64,000 bases of DNA from Saprospiraceae bacterium (GTDB lineage: Bacteria > Bacteroidota > Bacteroidia > Chitinophagales > Saprospiraceae). Position numbers and translations under genes: made by a program. Under the pieces are notes generated by a model. That model was not told where the DNA came from and searched no databases. It saw only the letters and a program-made list of their open reading frames with translations. The stretch spans positions 186,001 to 250,000 of the forward strand of contig JADKGI010000002.1 of the NCBI GenBank assembly GCA_016722285.1. Reading direction: 5' to 3'. Shown piece after piece: positions 18,204 to 27,826 of the stretch; positions within the stretch are counted from its first letter, which is position 1, and every line of letters starts with the position of its first letter.

Positions 18204-19342
18204 TTAATGATTATATACTGCCATCAACCGGATGCCCGGCCCGGAAAATGTTTGAACTAATTCGTTTTTTTGTATGCCTTGCTGAGTAGCAGGATTGTAA
18301 TATGCCATGACATAGCCAGTAATTTTTTTAAATTGATGCTGGTAATTCAGAAAAAGAGAAATGTCTTTGGAAGGCCAGTTATAATTGGTGATCAGACTCA
18401 GATTATCATACAATGCAATAGGGTAGGATGCCATCACGGCTGATATATTTTCCGGACTTTTAAATTGCAGTGGTTCTTTATCATAAGATAAAATGAGGTG
18501 CTCGGCTGTGGCATTTAATCCGTTGCCGATACCAAAAGTATAATCCATGCCTACATTTAGTAGTGTTTGATTAGTAAGTATATCCACCATCTTTGATTTC
18601 CGAATATGGGTTCCCTCAAACCACAAACCAATTCCTACATCCCATTTTCCATCTATTCCAATACGGTCTTCAGGAATTTGATTATAAGCGGGAATACCAG
18701 GTAATTCTCTAGAATCAGACACCCTATGATGATAAGAAACAGCTATTTCCCCTTTTGGAACAGGGTACTGAACCCGCCCTCCAAACTCAGGAATCTGTTC
18801 ATAAGTTTTTACTGCATCAAAGCCTCGTGTTTTTTCATTGCCATACAATACCCAAATCCAGATATTTGCGTTGTTTTGAAAGTAATATCTGCCGAGTCCG
18901 GCATACACCCCATTGGTCAGTTGAAGCGGATCTCTTGGATCTATCTGGTTGAACCATTGCAAGGTACGGAGGATGGAAGCTGATCCAAAGTCAATTTTTG
19001 TAAGCCTACACGAAATTCTGTACGCTTTCCAGTGTATCTCACCCATATACGATACGGCTGAATATCTCCGGTGACCTGAGTTGTATCAAAGGCATGAAAC
19101 CCTACAGAACCAGAAATATTCACAGATCCCTCGAAATAGAGATTTCTGCTTTTTGCCGAGTCAAGCAGAAGATTAGAGTTTATGTCCGGAATATATCGCA
19201 CTCCTGCAAAAAAGTCAAGCGTATTATCCGGACTGAAATTTACAATTCCTGAACCCTGACCATCAAATTGAAACTTGGTTTGGGCACCCAGAGAAACACC
19301 AATTACATTTATTAATAAAACACATATAGTTATTCGGTACAT
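18204..19342 (-). pseudogene. Outer-membrane beta-barrel-type protein, single-base frameshift
   Basis: A gene of about 380 codons in two frames. The 5' frame begins at 19342 with a signal peptide (MYRITICVLLINVIGVSLGAQ) and reads to RTEFRVGLQK. Sequence then continues in the second frame as KIDFGSASILRTLQWFNQI to 18204. Making the T5 run at 18995-18999 (A5 in the gene) one base longer joins the frames exactly, so this may be an assembly error. Alternating amphipathic strands suggest a barrel. It is encoded just before the ABC ATPase and may be the outer-membrane part of that system. No family was recognised with confidence. Confidence 0.7.
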
Positions 19343-19347
19343 TCGAG

Positions 19348-19930
19348 TTATTTTGGGTCAGAAAACAATCCATAAAAAAAGAAATTGGTTACTTCCATGA
19401 TGGCATCCTGTGTATTTTCATACATATCCAGAAAATTATTATCCTTCATTTTCTCATTGATACTGTTGAGCATATAAATAATAAACTGGACTTTAATACC
19501 CTTTCGAATCCACCCATTTTCTTGAGCTACCCGCAAATCTTTCACAAATTCATTCAATGAAATTTCCTGATGCTTTTCAATTATTGCCAATAAATCTACT
19601 TCTTCTTTTGTGTATAAGTCATTTATTAATTCTTTGCTGATTCCATTGGACATGTTTTGTTTCAAAAGTACTATTTGATGAATTTTTTCTTTAAATGATA
19701 TTTCCAAAGCCATTATTCCACGGTACTCTTGCATCCTTTTTCAAACTCCATCTCCAAAACTTTCCAATAATCTCATTCTTATTATTGAAATGACGGTAAA
19801 AGGTCATTTTACTCACTCCAGCTTCACGGCACAATTCTTCTATGGTGACTCTACTGCTCCCATGCTTCCAAAATAATTTTTTGGCAGTGGTGATGATCTT
19901 CAAATAACTTTTACTCCTTTTTGTCTGCAT
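19348..19930 (-). pseudogene. TetR/AcrR-family regulator, two frameshifts
   Basis: A TetR repressor reading through three frames. The N-terminal HTH is intact: KIITTAKKLFWKHGSSRVT then GVSKMTFYRHFNNKNEI. One added A in the AAA of GGAAAG and one added G in AGGA shortly after restore GKVLEMEFEKG and then MQEYRGIMALEISFKEK through to the ligand-binding domain ending at 19348. As read it encodes only an isolated DNA-binding domain. It is first in the ABC cluster, 5 bp before the outer-membrane protein, so it probably regulates it. Start 19930 (MQTKRSKSY) is preferred over upstream codons because homology begins there. Confidence 0.75.
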
Positions 19931-20204
19931 GGTTACAAAATCAATAATCACAAAGTTACGATTATTGTCATATAAAACCAAATTAGTACCATATGTATTA
20001 TAATAGTATTATTTTTATTTTGCTATCCAGCTACCCGATATGCCAGATTATAGTAAAATAACTACATCAAAATGAAATTAATTTGTGAGCTATACTATAT
20101 TCATTAAATAAGGTATTAGACTCAGAATTAAAGAGTAGGGGGGAGGAGGTCTTATTAAAAGAAGTTATCTTAAAAGAGAGAATAAAGTATAACATGATTT
20201 CTAA

Positions 20205-20364
20205 TTAAGAATATGTTTAAATTTTTATTGCCTTAAAACCAATCTCTTATGAACCTGACTTCAAAATAATTGCCTCATTTAGTGCAATAAATTTGTTGAT
20301 TATTTTATTGCCGGAACCATAACCTAATGATTAGCACCTAAGAAAATTTTTAAACAATCTTTAA
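20205..20364. repeat. TTAA-bounded MITE-like repeat, copy 2
   Basis: A 160-bp copy of the repeat at 2916-3076: TTAAGAATATGTTTAAA at the left, TTTTTAAACAATCTTTAA at the right, with the same interior order (CTTATGAACCTG, CAAAATAAT, CCATAACCTA). It lies in the 19931-20392 gap downstream of the RaiA-like gene and upstream of tetR. The rest of the gap is AT-rich without a recognisable gene. Confidence 0.7.
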
Positions 20365-20392
20365 ATAACATACGCATAATATAACGTATTTT

Positions 20393-20707
20393 TTAGTATT
20401 TTTGAAGACGTCCTATAATTGTTTCCAGAGAATTTTTCAATTTATCGATAGACCCAGATATCGCTTTCTCAATGGTATCAGCCTTATTTGATACGGCAAT
20501 AGGTTTCCTGCCTTCCAGCCTGGCTTCCAGTAGGCATAATTTATCATTTATTCCTTCTTTTCCTCCATTTTCGTCTGTCAGATGAACCTCTATTCTTGTA
20601 ATATGATATTGATATCTATACAGTTCAGCAGCGATTTGGGAACTAAAAAAATCCTGATTTCTTTCGTCTCCTTTTGTTGATTTGTCTGTATTAAATTGAA
20701 TTTTCAT
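20393..20707 (-). CDS. HPF/RaiA-family ribosome-associated protein
   Basis: A 104-residue protein resembling the short HPF/RaiA-type ribosome-binding proteins. It has an N-terminal MKIQFNTDKSTKGDE strand, the central HITRIEVHLTDENG, then LEARLEGRKPIAVSNKADTI and a helix DKLKNSLETIIGRL. Family members bind the 30S A/P sites and silence ribosomes in stress or stationary phase. It follows the 174-codon acidic protein gene by 31 bp on the same strand. The grouping with DJ-1 and reductase genes fits a stress regulon. Confidence 0.8.
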   Translation of the reverse strand: MKIQFNTDKSTKGDERNQDFFSSQIAAELYRYQYHITRIEVHLTDENGGKEGINDKLCLLEARLEGRKPIAVSNKADTIEKAISGSIDKLKNSLETIIGRLQKY

Positions 20708-20738
20708 TATTGGATTTATTTATTTGATTTGTTTCTTT

Positions 20739-21263
20739 TCAACCTTTATCTTCTTCAAGATCATTATGATTGTCTCCTCCTATACTGTAATAGTTATTTT
20801 CTTCATCTTCACTGCCCACACTTTCCTGCTGATCATCCAAACCTGCTCCAGGCACATCTAAATCATCACCAGACATATCTTCTTTAAAATCTTTTTCGTT
20901 CATTGACCCATCTTTTTCATTTGGAGATTTATTTTTTGAAATGTCATCCGGGTTTAGTTCCAATTCCATTTTTCTCTTCGTATAGATATCTTCAGAAGGC
21001 AGATAGAGTGGATATCCCGGAAGTTCTGATGAATCTTCAACATCTTTTGCTTTAATAACCACGAGTTTTTTTGCATATTTCGCTAACACATTATCTAAAG
21101 AATCGCAGTATGCCTTCAAATTTTTATTTACCTTTCCGTGGCTATCAATTCCGGATTTATTATTGTGTACTTCATCAATGAATTTGTAAAGTTCAGGATA
21201 TTCCATGTGTATTTTCATGGTGATATTTAGAATTTCTCTTTCTAATGATTTTTTTGTTTTCAT
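20739..21263 (-). CDS. Conserved Bacteroidota protein with acidic disordered tail
   Basis: A 174-residue protein with two parts. Residues 1-75 form helical segments (LEREILNITMKIHMEYPELYK). The C-terminal ~70 residues are acidic and probably disordered, with VPGAGLDDQQESVGSEDEEN and then NYYSIGGDNHNDLEE. I have seen similar tails in Bacteroidota hypothetical proteins encoded near stress genes (recollection, not a search). It has no signal peptide, so it is cytoplasmic. Its function is unknown. Confidence 0.72.
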   Translation of the reverse strand: MKTKKSLEREILNITMKIHMEYPELYKFIDEVHNNKSGIDSHGKVNKNLKAYCDSLDNVLAKYAKKLVVIKAKDVEDSSELPGYPLYLPSEDIYTKRKMELELNPDDISKNKSPNEKDGSMNEKDFKEDMSGDDLDVPGAGLDDQQESVGSEDEENNYYSIGGDNHNDLEEDKG

Positions 21264-21359
21264 CTGTTTATTTTTTATTTGTATTTTAATTGCCAGATGG
21301 AATTCGCATGAAAATAATCATCCCGGTTTGTGTACCACAAAGGTGGATTCATGCTCATT

Positions 21360-21515
21360 TCATGCTTTTATTAATTTAAAATGAATTATAGGATTTATTA
21401 CAAATTCTTCGCACCATATAATTACCCATTTTCCATTAATATCTGAAAGTAAATTAGTGCCGCTTAGCATGGTTGCGACCTTAGATTCATGTGGTTCATC
21501 TCCTGTACTGGACAT
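21360..21515 (-). CDS. Possible 51-residue hypothetical protein
   Basis: A short open frame: ATG at 21515, TGA at 21360-21362. It encodes an acidic start (MSSTGDEPHESKV) and a hydrophobic middle (LLSDINGKWVIIWCEEFVI). The codon pattern is plausible and it shares the strand and spacing of its neighbours. I do not recognise it; it could be a remnant of a longer gene. Confidence 0.35.
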   Translation of the reverse strand: MSSTGDEPHESKVATMLSGTNLLSDINGKWVIIWCEEFVINPIIHFKLIKA

Positions 21516-21541
21516 ATGAGTAATAGTTTCTAATGTTTACA

Positions 21542-22228
21542 TTATTTTTCTCCTTTAAGAGTTTTTAAAAGAAGTTTAGCCACTGCTTCAGAAGATGCAG
21601 GATTTTGTCCGGTGATTAATAGCCCATCTTGCTGTACATACGATGTCCAATCACTTCCTTTGGTATAATGAGCGCCATGTTTTACAAGCTCGTCTTCCAA
21701 TATAAACGGAACTACTTTCGATAGTTTAACTGCTTCTTCTTCAGAATTCGAAAAACTTGTCAGATGTTTCCCTTTTACAAGTGGCTGCCCTTTTTTTGCC
21801 ATTGTATTCACCAAAGCAGCTGGGGCATGACATACAAATGCAATTGGTTTTTGATGATTGTAAAACTCTTCAATCAATTTAATGGAGATTTTATCAGTTG
21901 CTAAATCCCATAAAGGCCCATGACCACCCGGATAAAAAACAGCATCATAATCTTCATGTTGCATATCAGCGAGCTGGAAAGAATGTGCTACTTTATCTAT
22001 GAGGACGTCGTCTTTATAAAATCGTTCAGTAGATGGCGTTTGAGCATCTGCCAATTCACTTAGTGGATCGACAGGTGGTTGACCTCCCTTTGGAGATGCG
22101 ATAGTGATATCTGCTCCGGCATCGGCCAAAACATAGTGTGGAGTAGCAAATTCTTCTATCCAAAAACCTGTATTTTTACCCGTATCTCCCAATTCACTGT
22201 GGGATGTCAACACTATCAATATTTTCAT
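21542..22228 (-). CDS. Type 1 glutamine amidotransferase-like / DJ-1/PfpI-family protein (Hsp31 type)
   Basis: A 228-residue DJ-1 superfamily protein of the Hsp31-like branch. Key features are an early Glu in the active-site pocket, YDAVFYPGGHGPLWDL (about residues 93-108), and AFVCHAPAALV, where Cys is the nucleophilic elbow followed by His. Family members are glyoxalase-III-like enzymes or chaperones that protect against reactive carbonyls. It sits 25 bp downstream of the CurA-type reductase gene in the same direction, so both may handle reactive aldehydes and enones. Confidence 0.87.
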   Translation of the reverse strand: MKILIVLTSHSELGDTGKNTGFWIEEFATPHYVLADAGADITIASPKGGQPPVDPLSELADAQTPSTERFYKDDVLIDKVAHSFQLADMQHEDYDAVFYPGGHGPLWDLATDKISIKLIEEFYNHQKPIAFVCHAPAALVNTMAKKGQPLVKGKHLTSFSNSEEEAVKLSKVVPFILEDELVKHGAHYTKGSDWTSYVQQDGLLITGQNPASSEAVAKLLLKTLKGEK

Positions 22229-22253
22229 TAATATTTATTTTTTATGGTTATTC

Positions 22254-23249
22254 TTAAATTTTTACGATCATTTTTCCTTCATTTTTTCCTTCAAACAAGT
22301 CCATAAATGCTTGTGGAATTTGATCAAACCCTTCAACTATTGTTTCGCTAAAGGTGATTTTATCATCTTTGAGCCATATGGCTAATTGTTTTGTAGCTGC
22401 CGGAAATTTTTCGAAAAAATCTCCAATTATAAATCCTCGCATTGTTGCACTTTTAGTTAAAATAATGGGCTGTAATCGAGGCCCAAGATCAACTTGTGTA
22501 TCATTATAAAGAGATATGGCTCCACATACCGGTAATCTTGAGTATTTATTTATATTTGCCAAAACGGCATCAGAAATATCACCTCCAACATTGTCAAAAT
22601 AGATATCGACACCATCAGGACATGCATTCTTAATTGCTTTTTTTAGGTCCGGTGTTGTTTTATAATTAATAGCATGATCAAACTGGAACTTAGATGTAAG
22701 AAGAGCTACTTTTTCATCAGATCCGGTGATACCCACCACTTTGCATCCCAATAGTTTACCTATCTGACCCACTATAGTTCCCACGGCTCCGGCAGCGCCG
22801 GATACAACAAGTGTTTCATCTTTCTTTGGTAATCCAATTTCAGTTAAGCCGAGATAAGCAGTAAGTCCTGTCATTCCTAATACTCCCAGATAAGCCGATA
22901 GTTTAGCTTCATTTTCGTCAACCTTCTGTAACCCCTTGCCATTAGAAATTTGATATTCTTTCCAATCTAAGTGGCCTGATACAAAATCTCCTTTTTTAAA
23001 TTCAACATGTTTGCTATCTACGACTTCTGCTATAATTCCGGATTGTATGGCTTTATTTAATTCAAATGGTGGAACATACGATTTGGAATCATTCATTCTT
23101 CCCCTCAAATATGGATCAACAGATACATATTTGGTTTTTAATAGAAGCTCACCATCCTTTGCAATTGGAATTTCTTCATGAATGATTTTAAAATCATCTG
23201 GTGTTGGTTTTCCAAAAGGGCGTTTGACTAATAAAATTACTTTATTCAT
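22254..23249 (-). CDS. NADP-dependent medium-chain reductase, CurA/alkenal reductase family
   Basis: A 331-residue zinc-free medium-chain dehydrogenase/reductase. The N-terminal GroES-like domain has the family motif VDPYLRGRMND. The Rossmann fold has SGAAGAVGTIVGQIGKLLG, and VDIYFDNVGG follows. It matches NADPH-dependent curcumin/2-alkenal reductases, which reduce the C=C bond of conjugated ketones and aldehydes. No Cys ligands for zinc are present. The full length agrees with the family. Confidence 0.9.
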   Translation of the reverse strand: MNKVILLVKRPFGKPTPDDFKIIHEEIPIAKDGELLLKTKYVSVDPYLRGRMNDSKSYVPPFELNKAIQSGIIAEVVDSKHVEFKKGDFVSGHLDWKEYQISNGKGLQKVDENEAKLSAYLGVLGMTGLTAYLGLTEIGLPKKDETLVVSGAAGAVGTIVGQIGKLLGCKVVGITGSDEKVALLTSKFQFDHAINYKTTPDLKKAIKNACPDGVDIYFDNVGGDISDAVLANINKYSRLPVCGAISLYNDTQVDLGPRLQPIILTKSATMRGFIIGDFFEKFPAATKQLAIWLKDDKITFSETIVEGFDQIPQAFMDLFEGKNEGKMIVKI

Positions 23250-23552
23250 CGGGCGGAGTTTTTATTATTTGTTGAGTTATTAATTTACTATTATTTTTTC
23301 AATTATTAGCATACTTTCCATATTTTCCTATATTTGATAGCCATTTGTCTAAAGATATTAAGAATGCTGTGAACGTTAAAATAAAATGCAGCAGTGAATG
23401 TTTCAATATATTAACCATCCGTAGCTAATATTCTACATCCTGGCTTCTAAAATTGATACGAAAGTGCTTGTCTTGAGCAAGCAAATAAAGCAATTTGACA
23501 GCGTATTATTAAAGGTTTATTTATCTTTAACGACTATTGCACTAAAGCAAAT
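23250..23552. other. Intergenic gap, nothing recognised
   Basis: This 303-bp AT-rich stretch carries stop codons in all frames. I see no promoter with both boxes, no RNA gene and no member of the repeat families found elsewhere in the window. Confidence 0.4.
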
Positions 23553-23744
23553 CTATTTAGACTTAAGCAACTTTTTGATTTGTTTACCAGCAGTCTTCTC
23601 CATTTTTTTCAAGGTCATTTTTATCATCTTTTGAGTTTTAATTTTCAATTTGGATTTGCCATCCTTGAGATCTTTTTTTATAGCGGCTATTTGCTTTTCA
23701 TTCTCCGTATTTGCCTTGGTTTGCTTTACATTTTTCTTTAACAT
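23553..23744 (-). CDS. Small lysine-rich basic protein
   Basis: A 63-residue protein, about one third Lys, with no aromatic residues (MLKKNVKQTKANTENEKQIA then DLKDGKSKLKIKTQKMIKM). It is predicted helical and very basic, so it may bind nucleic acid in the cytoplasm, like histone-H1-like small proteins. It is downstream of the glycosyltransferase gene on the same strand. The function is unknown and the compositional bias makes homology calls weak. Confidence 0.55.
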   Translation of the reverse strand: MLKKNVKQTKANTENEKQIAAIKKDLKDGKSKLKIKTQKMIKMTLKKMEKTAGKQIKKLLKSK

Positions 23745-23787
23745 GATATTTTATTTAATTTTAATAATTTGACGTATTTGATTTTTT

Positions 23788-26178
23788 TTATGACAGTATT
23801 AACTCTTGAACCTTTGATTCCGGAATTTGGATTTTTTTCATCCGATCTCTATAATTTTGAAGGTGCTTATCAAAAACAACTAACTTGTCTAACGTCAGCC
23901 TCGCCATCAGATAACTCAGTGTTGATTCTGCTCCTTGATTGAGGTTGACGTTATACTCCTCTAATCCATCATAGCACCCTCCTGTACATGGATTATACAT
24001 GATCTGATTCAAATGATTGTGACCTAAAAACCAATCGAATGCAATTTTTGCTTTTCTTTTATAACTTTCATCATTGAATTCAAAATAAAATAGTGCTAAT
24101 GCATTAATTGTATATGCCACATCAATCGGCTGTTCTCCACCCACTACGTTTTCTGAAATTTTGTCTTTAATATGCCAGCCTTTATTTGATATTACTTTTA
24201 TTTTTCCTTTTACAAATATTTTTGACAGTAAAAAATAAAAACTTTCTTTGGCAATTTTTTTATACTCGTCATTGTTGGTACTCAAATATGCACAAAGCAA
24301 TGCTTCTGGCAATACGCTGTTTCCATAAGTTAAATAGTTTTCAAACCAATGCCAATCGCTGGTCTTCGTATGCCTATACATCTGAACCAAGCGGTTTGCT
24401 AGTTTTTCTAACAGGAGAAGATTGCTCGATTTATTTTGGTAATGCAAACCTTTAATGATAAAAGCCATAGCTCTGGTCGAATGAATTTTATCTAAATGTG
24501 GAAGTGCTTTTTGTATTAATTTTTCAGCATCTTCGGCAAAATGAATTGGCAATATTTCTTTCAAAGAAATGAGATAACCTAATGCCCAAATGGCTCTCCC
24601 ATTACTATCTTCTAAATTCTCAGAATAATTTTGTTCAGTAAATTCCTTTTGCTTATTTATATAATTTAAAAAATGACCTTCAGGTTGTTGACAGTGTTTT
24701 ATGACCTGTAAATAAGTGTTAATTAACGCTAAATCAGATTCTTTATGAAACATTTCATAATGCTGACACATGGCAATCAAAGCTCTAGCGTTATCGTCTA
24801 AAGCATAGCCGGTATAAATATCAGGAGTAGATATTTTAGCAAATTGAATCATCCCAAAATTAGTGGTCATCCTTTGTATATGATTTAAATTGATGTTGGG
24901 ATTTTTATATTGTAATTTAAAAGCATTGCCTGTTAAGGCTTTAAAAAGTAGTGCATGGGCTATAGCAGAATTTTGCCAGGCCGTTGATGCCATTTTATGA
25001 AAACTATTTGATGAAATTTCTTTCCTCAATTTTTCATTGTCTAATAATGAAACAATGGCATTGGTTAATTGTGTTGGATTTTCAAAGTCAATTATGATTC
25101 CATTGTTATTACTTAACACTTCTTTGGCATGTGGAATAGGTGTGGAGATGACTGGACAACCACTACTTACAGCGTATGAGAATGTTCCACTTACTGCCTG
25201 ATTAGGGTCCTTTGATGTAAATAAATAAATGTCAGAAAGCTGAAGATATTCCAAAAGTACGGGGAGTTCCAAATATTCATTCACAAATCTTACATGTTTC
25301 TGAATATTCAAATCCTGAACTTTTTTTTCGAGCATTATTCTATATTGTTCACCATCTCTTTTTACAATGGAAGGATGTGTTTTGCCCAATACCAAAAACA
25401 ATACTTCCGGATGCGTTTTGATCACTGAAGGTAGTGCTTCCAGCGTGGTTTCGATGCTCTTGCTTGAACCTAAAAATCCAAAAGTTGAAAGCACTTTTCT
25501 ATCAGATAGCTGATATTGTTTTTTTATTTTTTTCTGGTCTAAAGGTGGTACGAGATGTGTGCCATGGGGAATAACTGTAATTTTTGTGGCAGGAACGTCA
25601 TACACATTGATTAAAATAGATGCTGCATTTGTTGTCATGACTATTACTGAAGAAGCAATAGTTGCCATTTCCAGAACATTTTCTCTCATTTTTCTGGTTG
25701 GATTTGGTAAAACGGTATGAAATACAAATGCAATGGGTTTCGAAATACTATTAATCAGGTTTTTAAATTCATTCTCTTTTCTGGAAAAAAAGCCAAACTC
25801 ATGCTGAAATACAACTAATTTAATTTGTTTATCCTTATTTATATGAAATGCCGTTTTATCAAACGAATTACGCAAATCTGTATTTAAGATAAATTTTGGC
25901 TCTTTAACATAAATATGTTTTTCAGTATTCGATTCTAATGCGCAAATAGTGCATTTAAAAGAGTTTTCAAATTGGTCAGTTAAAGCCTTTACTAAATCCA
26001 GCGAATAAGTGGCTATACCACACTGTCTGGGTGGAAAAGAAGTAATAAAGAGAATTTCAGGAAGATTGTTTTCTTGTTGAATTAGCCCATTTGTGTCAAT
26101 TGTCATACACCCCATTGTAGGTGGTCGCCACAATTTGATTTCTGATTTTGTTCTATATAAAATGATATCCTTTGTCAT
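23788..26178 (-). CDS. Glycosyltransferase (GT4) with C-terminal alpha-barrel domain
   Basis: A 796-residue two-domain protein. Residues ~40-400 are a GT-B glycosyltransferase: ITSFPPRQCGIATYSLDLV near the acceptor site, TVIPHGTHLV, VLSTFGFLGSSKSIETTLEA, and SDIYLFTSKDPNQAVSGTF with the donor Glu/Asp region. Residues ~430-780 are an all-helical (alpha/alpha)-barrel-like region (GYALDDNARALIAM, NLNQGAESTLSYLMAR) like those in mannosyltransferase/glycosidase fusions. It lies 10 bp after a GH130 gene, a pairing seen elsewhere in Bacteroidota, suggesting mannoside synthesis and turnover. The actual glycan is unknown. Confidence 0.85.
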   Translation of the reverse strand: MTKDIILYRTKSEIKLWRPPTMGCMTIDTNGLIQQENNLPEILFITSFPPRQCGIATYSLDLVKALTDQFENSFKCTICALESNTEKHIYVKEPKFILNTDLRNSFDKTAFHINKDKQIKLVVFQHEFGFFSRKENEFKNLINSISKPIAFVFHTVLPNPTRKMRENVLEMATIASSVIVMTTNAASILINVYDVPATKITVIPHGTHLVPPLDQKKIKKQYQLSDRKVLSTFGFLGSSKSIETTLEALPSVIKTHPEVLFLVLGKTHPSIVKRDGEQYRIMLEKKVQDLNIQKHVRFVNEYLELPVLLEYLQLSDIYLFTSKDPNQAVSGTFSYAVSSGCPVISTPIPHAKEVLSNNNGIIIDFENPTQLTNAIVSLLDNEKLRKEISSNSFHKMASTAWQNSAIAHALLFKALTGNAFKLQYKNPNINLNHIQRMTTNFGMIQFAKISTPDIYTGYALDDNARALIAMCQHYEMFHKESDLALINTYLQVIKHCQQPEGHFLNYINKQKEFTEQNYSENLEDSNGRAIWALGYLISLKEILPIHFAEDAEKLIQKALPHLDKIHSTRAMAFIIKGLHYQNKSSNLLLLEKLANRLVQMYRHTKTSDWHWFENYLTYGNSVLPEALLCAYLSTNNDEYKKIAKESFYFLLSKIFVKGKIKVISNKGWHIKDKISENVVGGEQPIDVAYTINALALFYFEFNDESYKRKAKIAFDWFLGHNHLNQIMYNPCTGGCYDGLEEYNVNLNQGAESTLSYLMARLTLDKLVVFDKHLQNYRDRMKKIQIPESKVQELILS

Positions 26179-26188
26179 AGATGTGTTT

Positions 26189-27223
26189 TTAAATCTTATT
26201 TAATTCTAATTCAGTCAGCAGTTCTCTTAAACTAACCGATGCTACTGCGATACGTTCATCAGCTGCACCATAATAAATGTAGATTGTATCGTCTTGTAAA
26301 ATCGCACCTGTAGGGAAACAAACATTATTAACTTCTCCTGTCAACTCCCATCTGAATTCAGGAAAGAATAAGGGATAAGGTAAGCGGGCAATTTCGTTTT
26401 GCGGGTTTTCCAGATCCAGTAATGCCGCACAGGCAGAATAGACAAATCCTTTTACCGAATCATGCACTCCGTGATATATGATCAACCATCCTGCTTTGGT
26501 CTCTATGGGTGGACATCCACTACCTATATAACTTATTTCATGTTCATACCTTGGTGATAAAACGATGTGTTCTGTAAAATTTGACATATATGTATTCCAA
26601 AATTCTTTGGTAAGGTCACTAAGTTCATTGATGGAAATCAATATCTGGATATCAGGTTTGATGCGATGCAAAAAACATAACATTCGCTGTATCCTTCTTG
26701 GAAAAAAAATAAGATTCTTATCCCATAACAATACTTCTTCCTGTGATGAGTCAAAATTCCGTTCATGTTCATTGTATCTAAGATATTTATCATTGAGTTC
26801 ACCTTTAGATTCGGCGAGCGTTCTAAAGTCATCATAAGTTACTTGCGGCACTATGATCCCCTTTTTATTCCAGTGTTTTAAATCTGTCGATGTGGCCACC
26901 GCACCTAAAGCGTTTGTACCATTGAAGGCGGTATAGGTCAGATAAAAGGTATTGTCTATTTTCACTACTCTTGGATCCTCCAATCCTTTGGACTCATATT
27001 CAAACTCCGGGAATATCAAAGGTGTTTGCCTTCTATATAAGACATTAAGAGGCGTATCCAGCAGGCAATATCCTATAGTAGAGTGATTTCCTTCGTGCAC
27101 TGCCCTGTAAAACATATGTATCTGATTATCATGGACGATGACCCCAGGATTGAGGACACCTTCATTTTCGAAGTCTATGTTTGTCTTTTCCAGGACTATG
27201 CCGTGTTTTGTAACTTGTATCAT
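26189..27223 (-). CDS. Glycoside hydrolase family 130 (mannoside phosphorylase-like)
   Basis: A 344-residue five-bladed beta-propeller enzyme of GH130. Typical pieces are NPGVIVHDNQIHMFYRA at the start, KGLEDPRVVKIDNTFYLTYT (EDPR is the conserved substrate-binding motif), GSGCPPIETKAGWLIIYHGV, and a final IYYGAADERIAVA. GH130 enzymes phosphorolyse beta-1,2- or beta-1,4-mannosides. It has no signal peptide, so it acts in the cytoplasm. ATG 27223 (MIQVTKHG) is chosen because the 28 codons upstream have no family similarity. Confidence 0.9.
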   Translation of the reverse strand: MIQVTKHGIVLEKTNIDFENEGVLNPGVIVHDNQIHMFYRAVHEGNHSTIGYCLLDTPLNVLYRRQTPLIFPEFEYESKGLEDPRVVKIDNTFYLTYTAFNGTNALGAVATSTDLKHWNKKGIIVPQVTYDDFRTLAESKGELNDKYLRYNEHERNFDSSQEEVLLWDKNLIFFPRRIQRMLCFLHRIKPDIQILISINELSDLTKEFWNTYMSNFTEHIVLSPRYEHEISYIGSGCPPIETKAGWLIIYHGVHDSVKGFVYSACAALLDLENPQNEIARLPYPLFFPEFRWELTGEVNNVCFPTGAILQDDTIYIYYGAADERIAVASVSLRELLTELELNKI

Positions 27224-27345
27224 TTGATCAGGTTTGTAAGAGCTTTTTGAGAAGATACAGTGTATTGATATCTCGTTAATTTTTTGTAAAAAAAGACAAG
27301 TGTGCATTCAGGTTTGCCTACTCACTTGTCCTCAATGTTTAAACA

Positions 27346-27516
27346 TTATATTGTCTTGGCGGGTTTGCCGGTAGGTTTAGGATGAAATGTGTCAACTGCA
27401 CTATTTTTATTTGAACTTTTACCTTCATTTTTGTAGTCAGATCCATCTTTGGTTGTACCGGTATTTTTGTCTGCAGGTGACTTTTTTTGATTCTTTTGAC
27501 CTTTGTCCTTACTCAT
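27346..27516 (-). CDS. Small disordered Lys/Asn-rich protein
   Basis: A 56-codon frame from ATG 27516 to TAA 27346. The product starts MSKDKGQKNQKKSPADKNTG and is hydrophilic and probably unfolded, ending PKPTGKPAKTI. Comparable MSKDKG..KK proteins occur in Bacteroidota (recollection). It lies upstream of the GH130 gene on the same strand, in the stress-type cluster. The function is unknown. Confidence 0.6.
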   Translation of the reverse strand: MSKDKGQKNQKKSPADKNTGTTKDGSDYKNEGKSSNKNSAVDTFHPKPTGKPAKTI

Positions 27517-27826
27517 AATAATTTATTTATATTGTGGAAGAATTCCCACATTGTAAAGTTGCTGTTATTTAAATGTATGACGTTACACATTTACATGATG
27601 ATCTTGTAAGATTAAATTTCATTCAAATGAAAATATGAGGATTCTTACAAAATGGAACTTACAAATTTGAAATAAATCAATGATACCTGATTAGTCTTCC
27701 ACCGAAAATGTAATAAAAAAATGCCCAAAATACAATTGGATAAACCAATCATGCAAATCAGGCATTAAGACGGAATGCGATGGGTTATAATCAAAGGTCG
27801 GGGGGCTGGATTCTGATCACCTTAGA
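27517..27826. other. Intergenic gap, nothing recognised
   Basis: This 310-bp stretch separates the YtxH-like gene from the small disordered-protein gene. It has no credible open frame. The segment near 27715-27800 is less AT-rich but shows no clear hairpin followed by a T-run. Confidence 0.35.
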
